A DNA stretch of 64,000 nucleotides from Janthinobacterium sp. 61. Its GTDB lineage: Bacteria; Pseudomonadota; Gammaproteobacteria; Burkholderiales; Burkholderiaceae_D. The position numbers and the translations under genes are program-made. The stretch covers positions 3,782,001 through 3,846,000 of the forward strand of contig NZ_PJMQ01000001.1 of the NCBI RefSeq assembly GCF_002846335.1. Direction: 5' to 3'. This document shows, in pieces, positions 16,666-24,559 of this stretch (positions are counted from its first letter, which is position 1; each line of letters starts with the position of its first letter). Under the pieces are notes generated by a model that was given only the letters and a program-made list of their open reading frames with translations, did no database searches and had not been told where the DNA came from.

Positions 16666-17502
16666 ATGGCTTACAAATCCATCCTGGTCCACGCCGACCT
16701 GTCGCGTCATGCGCCGCAGCGCATCGCCATCGCGGCGCGGCTGGCGCACGCGCACCAGGCGCACCTGATCGGCGCGGCGATGACGGGCATGTCGCGCTTT
16801 ACCCTGGAAAACAATCGCGGCATGCGCGGTGGCGCCGTGGCGGCGCAGATTTCAGCACTGCACGGCCAGGCGGAACGGGCGCTGGACCAGTTTGAGACGC
16901 TGGCGCGCCAGGCCGGCGCCGTCTCGCTGGAACGGCGCCTGATCGAAGACGATGAAGATGGCGGCATGGCCGTCAGCGCCCGCTACAGCGACTTGACGGT
17001 GCTCAGCCAGCACGACGACAGCGAGGCATTGCCCGGGGCCATGAGCGACCTGGTGCCCTACGTGATGCTCAACGCGGCCCGCCCCGTGCTGATCGTGCCG
17101 CGCAGCGGCCAGTTTGCGGAAGTCAACAACACCGTGGTGGTGGCCTGGGATGGCAGCATGGAAGCGACGCGCGCCATCGGCCACGCCCTGCCCCTCTTGC
17201 GCGCGGCGCGCCTGGTAGTGCTGGCCCTGCTGCACCCGCCGGCCGGCCATGCGCAGCCGGCACGCCATCCGGGCGCCGACATCGCCGCCTACCTGAGCCG
17301 CCATGGCGTGCCCGTGGAAGTGCGCCCGGCCGTCGCCACGGGCGACATCGGCGCGGCGCTGCTGGCCATGGCCGCCGAAGTGCATGCCAAGCTGCTGGTG
17401 ATGGGCGGTTACGGCCACGCGCGCTTCCGCGAAATCTTATTGGGCGGCGTGACGGAAACGGTGCTGCGCCAGATGACCTTGCCCGTGCTGATGGCGCACT
17501 GA
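16666..17502 (+). CDS. Universal stress protein with two Usp domains
   Basis: A 278-residue cytosolic protein made of two tandem Usp domains (about 1-145 and 146-278). The second ends in MGGYGHARFREILLGGVT, the ATP-binding G-x2-G-x9-G-(S/T)-like motif. The first domain has a less complete motif (LSQHDDSEALPGAMSD). Tandem Usp proteins are common in Burkholderiales and are usually induced in stress or low oxygen; no sign of that control is visible here. A bidirectional terminator follows. Confidence 0.9.
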   Translation: MAYKSILVHADLSRHAPQRIAIAARLAHAHQAHLIGAAMTGMSRFTLENNRGMRGGAVAAQISALHGQAERALDQFETLARQAGAVSLERRLIEDDEDGGMAVSARYSDLTVLSQHDDSEALPGAMSDLVPYVMLNAARPVLIVPRSGQFAEVNNTVVVAWDGSMEATRAIGHALPLLRAARLVVLALLHPPAGHAQPARHPGADIAAYLSRHGVPVEVRPAVATGDIGAALLAMAAEVHAKLLVMGGYGHARFREILLGGVTETVLRQMTLPVLMAH

Positions 17503-17507
17503 CGTAA

Positions 17508-17541
17508 AAAAGCCGCGCCACCCTGGCGGATGGCGCGGCTT
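17508..17541. terminator. Bidirectional terminator between the Usp gene and maeB
   Basis: AAAGCCGCGCCA and TGGCGCGGCTTT form a perfect 12-bp stem with A/T flanks, placed between two converging genes. Confidence 0.9.
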
Positions 17542-17558
17542 TCAGGAAGTGCTAATGA

Positions 17559-19877
17559 TCAGACCTTGCGTTGTGCTACGGCATCAACGACACAGAGTGC
17601 CGTCATGTTGACGATGCGGCGCACGGTGGCCGATGGCGTCAGGATGTGCACGGGCTTGGCGCAGCCGAGCAGGATCGGGCCCACGGCGATGCCGTTGCCG
17701 GCTGCCGTCTTCACCAGGTTGTAAGCGATGTTGGCCGATTCGATGTTCGGCATGACCAGCAGGTTGGCGTCGTTCTTCAGTGCCGAGTTTGGCATGATTT
17801 TTTGACGCAGCTTGCTGTCCAGGGCTGTATCGCCGTGCATTTCGCCGTCGATTTCCAGGTCCGGCGCGCGTTCCTTGATGATGGCCAGCGCGGCGCGCAT
17901 CTTTTGCGCCGAGGCACTGTCGCTGGAACCGAAGTTCGAATGCGACAGCAGGGCCGCGCGCGGCGACAGGCCAAAACGGGTCATCTCTTCGGCGGCCATG
18001 ATAGTGATCTCGGCCAATTGTTCGGCGTCCGGGTTTTCGTTGACGTGCGTGTCGACCATCACCAGTTGGCGCTCCGGCATGATCAGTACGTTCATCGCCG
18101 CGTAGACATTGCTGCCGGCGCGCTTGCCCAGCACCTGGTCGATGTATTTCAGGTGCAGCTGGGTAGTGCCGAAGGTGCCGCAGATCATGCCGTCAGCATC
18201 GCCCTTGTGGATCATCATCGAGCCGATCAGGGTGTGGCGGCGACGCATTTCCAGCTTCGCATATTCCTCGGTGACGCCCTTGCGGCTGGTCATGGCGTAA
18301 TACGTGTTCCAGTAATCGCGATAGCGCTCGTCGAAGTCCGGGTTGATGACGTCGAAGTCGACGCCTTGCTTGAGGCGCAGGCCGAACTTCTGGATGCGCG
18401 CTTCAAGCACGGGTGGACGGCCGACCAGGATAGGACGCGCCAGTTTTTCATCGACCACCACTTGCACGGCGCGCAGCACGCGCTCTTCTTCGCCTTCGGC
18501 GTAGACGATGCGTTTGAGTTCGGCCGGAGTGGACTTGGCCATCAGGAACAGCGGCTTCATGAAGGTGCCGCTGCGGTAGACGAATTGCTGCAGGCTGTCC
18601 GCGTACGCTTGCAAGTCCTTGATCGGACGCGTGGCGACGCCCGATTCCTCGGCCGCCTTGGCGACGGCCGGGGCGATCTTGATCAGGAGGCGAGGGTCGA
18701 ACGGCATCGGGATCAGGTATTCAGGACCGAACGACAGGTTGCTGATGCCATACGTCGTGGCCACGATGTCCGACTGCTCGGCATGCGCCAGGTCGGCGAT
18801 CGCGTGCACGACGGCGATTTCCATCTCGCGCGTAATCGTCGTTGCGCCGCAATCGAGGGCGCCGCGGAAGATGTACGGGAAGCACAGCACGTTGTTGACC
18901 TGGTTCGGATAGTCCGAACGGCCCGTGGCGATGATGGCGTCGCTGCGCACGGCCTTGACTTCTTCCGGCAGGATTTCCGGATTCGGGTTGGCCAGCGCCA
19001 GGATCAGCGGGTTCGGCGCCATCTTGCGCACCATGTCTTGTTTCAGCACGCCACCGGCGGAAACGCCGAGGAAAATGTCGGCGTCCGGGATGATCTCGGC
19101 CAGGGTGCGCAGCGGCGTGTCTTGCGCGAAGCGTTCCTTGTCCGGGTCCATCAGTTCCGTGCGGCCCTTGTAGACCACGCCGGCCAGGTCGGTGACGTAG
19201 ATGTTTTTGAGGGGGAAGCCCAGGTCAACGATCAGGTCCAGGCAGGCCAGCGCCGCAGCGCCCGCGCCCGACACGACCAGCTTGCATTCCTCGATTTTCT
19301 TGCCGACGGCTTTCAGGCCGTTCAGGATGGCCGCGCCGACGATGATGGCGGTGCCGTGCTGGTCGTCATGGAAGACGGGGATCTTCATGCGGTCGCGCAA
19401 CTGGCGCTCGATGTAGAAGCACTCGGGCGCCTTGATGTCTTCCAGGTTCACGCCGCCGAAGGTCGGTTCCAGCGAAGCGATGATGTCGACCAGTTTATCC
19501 GGGTCCATCTCGTTGATTTCGATGTCGAAGACGTCGATGCCGGCAAATTTCTTGAACAGTACGCCCTTGCCTTCCATCACCGGCTTGGCGGCCAGCGGGC
19601 CGATATTACCCAGTCCCAGCACGGCCGTGCCGTTGGTGATGACGGCCACCAGGTTGCCGCGCGCCGTATATTTATAGACGTTGGCCGGATCGATGACGAT
19701 TTCTTCGCAGGGTGCCGCCACGCCTGGCGAGTAGGCCAGCGCCAAGTCGCGCTGGTTGGTCAGTTGTTTGGTGGGCGTCACGCTGATTTTGCCGGGGCGC
19801 GGGCACTCGTGATATTCGAGTGCGGCCAAGCGCAATTGTTGACGCAATTCTTCTTTTTTATCAGATGACGAATCCAT
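17559..19877 (-). CDS. maeB: NADP-dependent malic enzyme with C-terminal phosphotransacetylase-like domain
   Basis: A 772-residue enzyme that decarboxylates malate to pyruvate with production of NADPH. Residues about 15-430 are the malic enzyme N-terminal and NAD(P)-binding domains ([53 protein letters not shown], and Rossmann [10 protein letters not shown]). Residues about 440-772 form the phosphotransacetylase-like domain, which in E. coli MaeB is regulatory (acetyl-CoA inhibition) and not catalytic. Full length matches MaeB (about 760). ATG at 19877 is preceded by GGAAGG. The gene is monocistronic with an AT-rich upstream region. Confidence 0.97.
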   Translation of the reverse strand: MDSSSDKKEELRQQLRLAALEYHECPRPGKISVTPTKQLTNQRDLALAYSPGVAAPCEEIVIDPANVYKYTARGNLVAVITNGTAVLGLGNIGPLAAKPVMEGKGVLFKKFAGIDVFDIEINEMDPDKLVDIIASLEPTFGGVNLEDIKAPECFYIERQLRDRMKIPVFHDDQHGTAIIVGAAILNGLKAVGKKIEECKLVVSGAGAAALACLDLIVDLGFPLKNIYVTDLAGVVYKGRTELMDPDKERFAQDTPLRTLAEIIPDADIFLGVSAGGVLKQDMVRKMAPNPLILALANPNPEILPEEVKAVRSDAIIATGRSDYPNQVNNVLCFPYIFRGALDCGATTITREMEIAVVHAIADLAHAEQSDIVATTYGISNLSFGPEYLIPMPFDPRLLIKIAPAVAKAAEESGVATRPIKDLQAYADSLQQFVYRSGTFMKPLFLMAKSTPAELKRIVYAEGEEERVLRAVQVVVDEKLARPILVGRPPVLEARIQKFGLRLKQGVDFDVINPDFDERYRDYWNTYYAMTSRKGVTEEYAKLEMRRRHTLIGSMMIHKGDADGMICGTFGTTQLHLKYIDQVLGKRAGSNVYAAMNVLIMPERQLVMVDTHVNENPDAEQLAEITIMAAEEMTRFGLSPRAALLSHSNFGSSDSASAQKMRAALAIIKERAPDLEIDGEMHGDTALDSKLRQKIMPNSALKNDANLLVMPNIESANIAYNLVKTAAGNGIAVGPILLGCAKPVHILTPSATVRRIVNMTALCVVDAVAQRKV

Positions 19878-20069
19878 GCTGTGCTGCCTTCCTGTTTGGT
19901 CGATCGGGTGTTCCGGATTTTATCAGACCGATTCTTTCAATTAGCTAGGTATTTTCCGCTAGCCACAGTCTGATATCACGAAAACGCATAACCTAGCATT
20001 GTAAGGCCGTCCGGCGGCACAAACGTCCTTAGCAGGAAAAACTATCAAATTTTAAATTTCAATTAATTT

Positions 20070-20429
20070 TTACGATAGAGCACCAGCGGCACGCCACAGC
20101 GGCAATGCCTCGACGGCGCGCTCGATATCGTCCATCTCGTCGGCGCCCAGGGTGGTGTCGAAGGGCGCGGACAGGATGCTGCGCATCAGCGCCAGACGGG
20201 TCGTGGCTTGCTCCTCGTCAATGAAGCGTGTCGTCTCTGCACAGTACTGCGCGCGGCGCAGCGCATCGGCGCCGTCATCGTCGCCGTCGGGATAATAATG
20301 GCGGCCGATGTGATGCAGCGACTGCAGCAGGAATTCGATCTCGCACAGGATGCGCAACGCATCCTCGCCGGACAGCACGATGCGGCGGTTGGGGGGCAGC
20401 AGCGATGGCGGGGTGGCTGGGCTATTCAA
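20070..20429 (-). CDS. Small acidic protein of unknown function, coupled to the SUKH gene
   Basis: About 120 residues, acidic and helical (DALRILCEIEFLLQSLHHIG, later DEMDDIERAVEALPLW); no signal peptide or membrane helix. I recognise no family. Its likely TTG start at 20429 lies 5 bases after GAGGA and overlaps the last codons of the upstream SUKH gene, a layout of translational coupling; an in-frame TTG at 20441 would add 4 residues but has no SD. The tight coupling suggests that it acts with the SUKH protein. Confidence 0.65.
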   Translation of the reverse strand: MNSPATPPSLLPPNRRIVLSGEDALRILCEIEFLLQSLHHIGRHYYPDGDDDGADALRRAQYCAETTRFIDEEQATTRLALMRSILSAPFDTTLGADEMDDIERAVEALPLWRAAGALS

Positions 20430-21015
20430 AATTTTCCTCAATCAGGAAGCCGTAGCCGTCGTCGATCAGCATTTGCAGATAGGCGTCGAAGCTGTCGGCG
20501 ATGACCTGGTAGTTGTCGGGGTCGTGCAGGAAGCGCACGATCTGCCCGACCTTGCCCGACGCCGCCGGCGTGAAATCGATATACAGCCGCGAGGAGCCGC
20601 CATTGTTCATGCAATGCGAAAAACACAGGCGCTGGCCCTGCTGAATAGCGGCGTCAATGCGGGCGTCGACGATGCCGGGATCGTCTTTCAGGTAATGGCC
20701 GTAAATATCGGCGATGCTGCGCTGGTTCGCCTGCCCATCCTCCAGGATCTGCTCGACCGAACTCAGATAATACGGATACTCGAACACGTCCGAGCCCAGC
20801 ATATACACCAGCACCGTGCCGCCGGCATACTTCTGATAATAGGTGCCGTTGTACTTGCCCAGCAAGTGCAGCAAGCTGTCCGGGCACAGCGGATAGGCCT
20901 GGCGCAAGCTGGCCAGTTGCGCCGTGCTGGCGCCGCTGGCCAGCGCCAGCTCCGCCAGCGGTTCCGGCGGCAAGGCCTTGCGCAAGCCGGCTAAATAATG
21001 GTCGACGATGTTCAT
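20422..21015 (-). CDS. SMI1/KNR4 (SUKH) family protein
   Basis: A 197-residue soluble protein. The core is typical of SUKH domains: LASLRQAYPLCPDSLLHLLGKYNG, then a YVYMLGSDVFEYPYYL-like strand-turn region and a C-terminal region with DSFDAYLQMLIDDG. SUKH proteins often serve as immunity proteins against polymorphic toxins; others have domestic roles. No toxin gene is adjacent. ATG at 21015 (MNIVDHYL) lacks a strong SD. A small gene of unknown function overlaps its 3' end. Confidence 0.78.
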   Translation of the reverse strand: MNIVDHYLAGLRKALPPEPLAELALASGASTAQLASLRQAYPLCPDSLLHLLGKYNGTYYQKYAGGTVLVYMLGSDVFEYPYYLSSVEQILEDGQANQRSIADIYGHYLKDDPGIVDARIDAAIQQGQRLCFSHCMNNGGSSRLYIDFTPAASGKVGQIVRFLHDPDNYQVIADSFDAYLQMLIDDGYGFLIEENFE

Positions 21016-21055
21016 GCGCGAAATATATCAGCTGCCAGCACACGCCATGCGCACG

Positions 21056-22243
21056 CTAGCGCGACTGGGCCAGCCTGCCTCCCGGCGCAAAGCGCACCGC
21101 GATCAGCAATAACACCACCACGCCACCGGCCATCACCATCCACGCCTGGGCCAGGCTGGACGAATGCTGGCGGATCAATCCGGCAATGAAGGGCATGCTG
21201 CTGGCGATAATGTAGCCGCCGCCCTGCACAAAGCCCAGCAGTGCGCCGGCGACGGCCGGGTCACGCACGTGGTCCATGCTGACGATCAGCGACAGGGGAA
21301 ACAGGGCGCCGATGCCACAGCCCAGCAGGATCACGGCGGGGATGGCCAGTTGCGCGGGCGCCACGATCAGGCAAGCCAGTCCCACCAGCACGGACAGCAA
21401 GACGGACAGCAGCAGGATGCGGCGGTCGGGGAAGCGGTGGATGATGCTTGAAACCACCAGTCCCGCCAGCACCTCCACCAGGGTCAGGGCACCCAGCAGC
21501 AAGCCGCTGTCGGCCGCACTCCAGCCCAGTTCCGTGTAAAACGGCGGCAGCCAGGCCAGCACCAGCGTGTAGGCGCCCGTACCGATGCCGAAAAACACCA
21601 TCAACAGCCAGGCGCGGCCGCTGCCCACGGGCAGGCTGGCGCCTGCGCCGCTGGCCACCTCCACGCGCGAAGCGGCAGCACGGCGCCACAGCAGCGCGGC
21701 GGCCACGGCGGGCAGCGCCCACAGGGCCAGCAGCGCCTGCCAGCCCAGCGACTGTGCCAGCGGCGAGGCGGACGCGGCGGCAATGGCCGCGCCGCCCATG
21801 ATGCCCGTCGTGTAAAACCCCATCAACTGGCCCGCCCGAGCGGGAAAATGACGCTTGATGAAGGCTGGCAGCAAGGCTTGCACCAGCGCAATGCCCAGGC
21901 CGCCCAGCGCTGCCGTGGCGATCAGGCCGCCGCTGCCATGCAAGGGCCAGCGCAGCGCGCAGGCGGCAGCGATGATGGCGATGCCCAGCGAGATGCCGCG
22001 CGTCACGCCCAGACGGCGCTGCAGCTGCGCACCCGCCAGCGCACACACGCCCATGGCGAACACGGGCACGGTGGTCAGCAAGCCCGCGTCGGCATTGCTG
22101 ATGCCCGTGCTGGCCTGGATGCTGTCGAGCAAGGGGCCGATAGCGGCCAGGATGGGGCGCAGGTTCAGGCCCAGCAGGATGATGGCGGCCACCAGCAGGG
22201 CGGACGAGGGAGGGGGGGCGGTGTCGGGGCGTAAGGATGGCAT
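21056..22243 (-). CDS. MFS transporter, CynX/NimT family
   Basis: A 395-residue membrane protein with 12 predicted helices. The first helix LLVAAIILLGLNLRPILAAIGPLL and following loop (NADAGLLTTVPVFAMG) are characteristic of the CynX/NimT (cyanate/nitroimidazole) group, which moves small molecules of mostly unknown identity. It is divergent from the MarR gene at 22365, and the shared intergenic region holds two identical-format palindromes. So this is probably a MarR-controlled efflux gene. Substrate unknown. Confidence 0.88.
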   Translation of the reverse strand: MPSLRPDTAPPPSSALLVAAIILLGLNLRPILAAIGPLLDSIQASTGISNADAGLLTTVPVFAMGVCALAGAQLQRRLGVTRGISLGIAIIAAACALRWPLHGSGGLIATAALGGLGIALVQALLPAFIKRHFPARAGQLMGFYTTGIMGGAAIAAASASPLAQSLGWQALLALWALPAVAAALLWRRAAASRVEVASGAGASLPVGSGRAWLLMVFFGIGTGAYTLVLAWLPPFYTELGWSAADSGLLLGALTLVEVLAGLVVSSIIHRFPDRRILLLSVLLSVLVGLACLIVAPAQLAIPAVILLGCGIGALFPLSLIVSMDHVRDPAVAGALLGFVQGGGYIIASSMPFIAGLIRQHSSSLAQAWMVMAGGVVVLLLIAVRFAPGGRLAQSR

Positions 22244-22311
22244 GGGATAGTAGTCCTTGCCTCGCAGGGAGGCACATGGTTTAATGCGTCATAGAATAAC
22301 TCGATGAAAAG

Positions 22312-22329
22312 TATCTTAACATAGAGATA
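22312..22329. promoter_or_regulatory. MarR-type operator half A (TATCT-N8-AGATA)
   Basis: An 18-base inverted repeat, TATCTTAACATAGAGATA, in the divergent MFS/MarR region. Same format as the box at 22336-22353, 24 bases centre to centre, which places both on a similar face of the helix. Predicted, not tested. Confidence 0.6.
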
Positions 22330-22335
22330 GAAATC

Positions 22336-22353
22336 TATCTTGATGTCGAGATA
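22336..22353. promoter_or_regulatory. MarR-type operator half B (TATCT-N8-AGATA)
   Basis: The second copy, TATCTTGATGTCGAGATA, ends 11 bases before the marR ATG at 22365. It also overlaps a perfect AGATAG-AAAT-CTATCT palindrome formed with the end of the first box. Its position suggests autoregulation by blocking marR expression. Confidence 0.6.
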
Positions 22354-22364
22354 AATACCTACCC

Positions 22365-22886
22365 ATGACAACGACCCCGCAAGAACATACGCGCGCGCAA
22401 TTTGCCGCAGCACAATGGCAGCGCGAGCTGCCGCAGATGGATACGGGCGCCATGCAGCTGGTGGGCCAGCTGGGCACGGTGGCGCAGCTGATGGCGCGCG
22501 ATTGGCTCAATCCGCTGTTCGCCGAACATGGCTTGCAACCGGGCGAATTCGACGTGCTGGCGACCCTGCGGCGCTCAGGAGCGCCGTACAGCCTGACGCC
22601 GACGGCACTGTACGAGGCGGCCATGCTGTCCTCGGGAGGCATGACCAACCGCATCGACCGGCTGGAAGCGGCAGGCCTGATCGAACGCCAGAAGCACCCG
22701 ACGGACCGCCGCGGCGTGCTGGTGGCCCTGACGCCCCGGGGCCTGGCATTGATTGAACAGCTGGTGTTGCTGCACGTGGAGAACGAGCGCGCCATGCTGT
22801 CGGCGCTCAGCGCGGACGAGCAGCGCCAGCTCGACCAGTTGCTGGCCAAGCTGCTGCAGGGTATGGCCCAGGCGAAGAAAGGCTAA
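22365..22886 (+). CDS. MarR family transcriptional regulator
   Basis: A 173-residue winged-helix repressor. The recognition region reads LTPTALYEAAMLSSGGMTNRI and the wing DRLEAAGLIERQKHPTDRRG, with the conserved D-R-R of the family. N- and C-terminal helices form the dimer. It is divergent from the MFS transporter with twin palindromes between; a ligand-relieved repressor of that exporter is the natural reading. Its 3' end overlaps the converging gene at 22883 by 4 bases. Confidence 0.9.
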   Translation: MTTTPQEHTRAQFAAAQWQRELPQMDTGAMQLVGQLGTVAQLMARDWLNPLFAEHGLQPGEFDVLATLRRSGAPYSLTPTALYEAAMLSSGGMTNRIDRLEAAGLIERQKHPTDRRGVLVALTPRGLALIEQLVLLHVENERAMLSALSADEQRQLDQLLAKLLQGMAQAKKG

Positions 22887-23488
22887 GCGAGCAGGCCCGC
22901 CAGTTCGCGCAGCGCCGCATTGCCGCGCCGTGCCAGGCGCTTCAGTTCAGCAGGGTCGCGGCTGTCGTACAGGGCCTGGACATGGCCCACGCTGGCCGCG
23001 CGCAAGTCGATATCGCTGTCGCGATCCGGAACATGGGCGTCGGCCACATGTCCCTCGACCAGGGTCAGGTAGTAATGACGGGGCTTGCCCCACAAGTTGG
23101 CGGAAAACTGCAGCACCAGGCCGCTGTCGAACAGCAGGGCGCCGCTGCGGCCCCCATGCTCGAGCAGCACGCGAAACGCCGGCAAAGGCTGCCGAGCCGC
23201 GCGCAGAAAACCGGCCAGGTGCACCTGATCACCGAGGCCCAGGCTATTCGCGACCAGCTGGCCGCGCTGCAGAAACGCCTTGAACAATACATGCACCGGC
23301 CGCTTGCCCCTGCGGAACAGGCGCTCGTCCTCGTACAGGCACAGCTGGTCGACGTCGCTGACGGCATAGAAGCCGTGCGCCACCAGCTCCTGCGCCTCGA
23401 AGGTGGCCAGGCCGACAGCTTGCGGGTCGCGCAGCCAGCCATGGTCCAGCCAGGATTGCAACAGGACGTGAATATCGAGGATGGGCAT
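22883..23488 (-). CDS. Uncharacterised 201-residue protein
   Basis: A soluble protein of mixed helix and strand with Leu-rich segments (DIHVLLQSWLDHGWL, RPVHVLFKAFLQRGQ) and a His/Asp-containing stretch SDIDLRAASVGHVQAL. No signal peptide, no membrane helix, and no motif that I recognise. Codon usage looks like that of its neighbours and the frame is clean, so it is likely a real gene. The ATG at 23488 has only a weak upstream purine stretch. It is convergent with marR and divergent from thiL. Confidence 0.65.
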   Translation of the reverse strand: MPILDIHVLLQSWLDHGWLRDPQAVGLATFEAQELVAHGFYAVSDVDQLCLYEDERLFRRGKRPVHVLFKAFLQRGQLVANSLGLGDQVHLAGFLRAARQPLPAFRVLLEHGGRSGALLFDSGLVLQFSANLWGKPRHYYLTLVEGHVADAHVPDRDSDIDLRAASVGHVQALYDSRDPAELKRLARRGNAALRELAGLLA

Positions 23489-23577
23489 AGTAAGCTGCTC
23501 GGCAGTGGCAAAGGCCTGTATTGTAGGCCAGCCTATAATAGCCGGGCCACACCATCATTCAACGCACAGACTACGCC

Positions 23578-24558
23578 ATGGCCCCACACGACGCGCTTTC
23601 CGAATTCGACCTGATCAAACAATACTTCGTGCGCCAGCGCCCCGGCCGCGCCACTCTGGGCATTGGCGACGATTGCGCGCTGCTCACGCCAAGTGCCGGC
23701 AAGCAGATCGCCATTTCCTCGGACATGCTGGTCGAGGACCGGCACTTCTTTGCCGGCGCCGACGCCCGCATGCTGGGCCATAAAAGCCTGGCCGTGAACC
23801 TGTCCGACCTGGCCGCCATGGGGGCGCGCCCCGTGGCCTTTACCCTGGCCCTGGCGCTGCCGCAAGCCGAGCGCAGCTGGCTGGCCGGCTTTGCCGAAGG
23901 CCTGTTTGCGCTGGCCGACGCATTCGGCTGCGAATTGATCGGCGGCGACACCACCAAGGGCCCGCTGAACATCTGCATCACCGTGTTCGGCGAACTGGCG
24001 CCGGGCCAGGCCCTGCGCCGCAGCGCAGCCGTGGCGGGCGATGATATCTGGGTCAGTGGTACCGTGGGCGACGCGCGCCTGGCGCTGGCGGGCTACCGCA
24101 TGGAACAGGAGCTGGCGCCAGCCGACCTGCTGGCAGCCGCCGCGCGCATGCACACGCCCACGCCGCGCGTGGCGCTGGGCTGCGCCCTGGCGGAAGCGGG
24201 CCTCGCGCATGCTGCCATCGACATTTCGGACGGGCTGGTGGGCGACCTGGGCCATATTCTGAAGGCTTCGCAAGTGGGCGCCACCCTGGACGTCGACGCC
24301 CTGCCTGCCGGCCCCGTGCTGGCGCAGCAGGAAACCGGCCTGCGCCGCCGCTACACGGCCGCTGGCGGCGACGATTATGAGCTGTGCTTCACGGCGCCCG
24401 CCTCGTCGCGCGATGCCATCGCCGCCCTGGCGGCAAGCTGCGGCACGCCTGTCACGCGCGTGGGCAGCATCGAGGCGCAATCAGGCTTGCGGCTGGTCGA
24501 TGCAGCCGGGCAGCCTCTGGATCTGGCCTTGAGTTCTTTCGACCACTTCAGCGACTGA
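23578..24558 (+). CDS. thiL: Thiamine-monophosphate kinase
   Basis: A 326-residue enzyme that phosphorylates thiamine monophosphate to the cofactor thiamine diphosphate. It belongs to the PurM/AIR-synthase-like ATPases: the start reads SEFDLIKQYF, then GIGDDCALL (Mg/ATP loop) and SSDMLVEDRHFF, GGDTTKG, and AIDISDGLVGDL are the conserved blocks. Length matches the family. In many betaproteobacteria thiL is followed by pgpA and pncC. Here a signalling operon on the other strand comes next and pncC is 5.4 kb away. Confidence 0.96.
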   Translation: MAPHDALSEFDLIKQYFVRQRPGRATLGIGDDCALLTPSAGKQIAISSDMLVEDRHFFAGADARMLGHKSLAVNLSDLAAMGARPVAFTLALALPQAERSWLAGFAEGLFALADAFGCELIGGDTTKGPLNICITVFGELAPGQALRRSAAVAGDDIWVSGTVGDARLALAGYRMEQELAPADLLAAAARMHTPTPRVALGCALAEAGLAHAAIDISDGLVGDLGHILKASQVGATLDVDALPAGPVLAQQETGLRRRYTAAGGDDYELCFTAPASSRDAIAALAASCGTPVTRVGSIEAQSGLRLVDAAGQPLDLALSSFDHFSD

Positions 24559-24559
24559 G

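Noticed and set aside
17571..19868. 765-residue open frame opposite maeB
   Set aside because: A GC-rich shadow of the maeB frame; composition is His/Arg/Gln rich with no domain, while MaeB on the other strand is unmistakable.
23489..23577. TPP riboswitch upstream of thiL
   Set aside because: The gap is under 90 bases and lacks the conserved thi-box elements.
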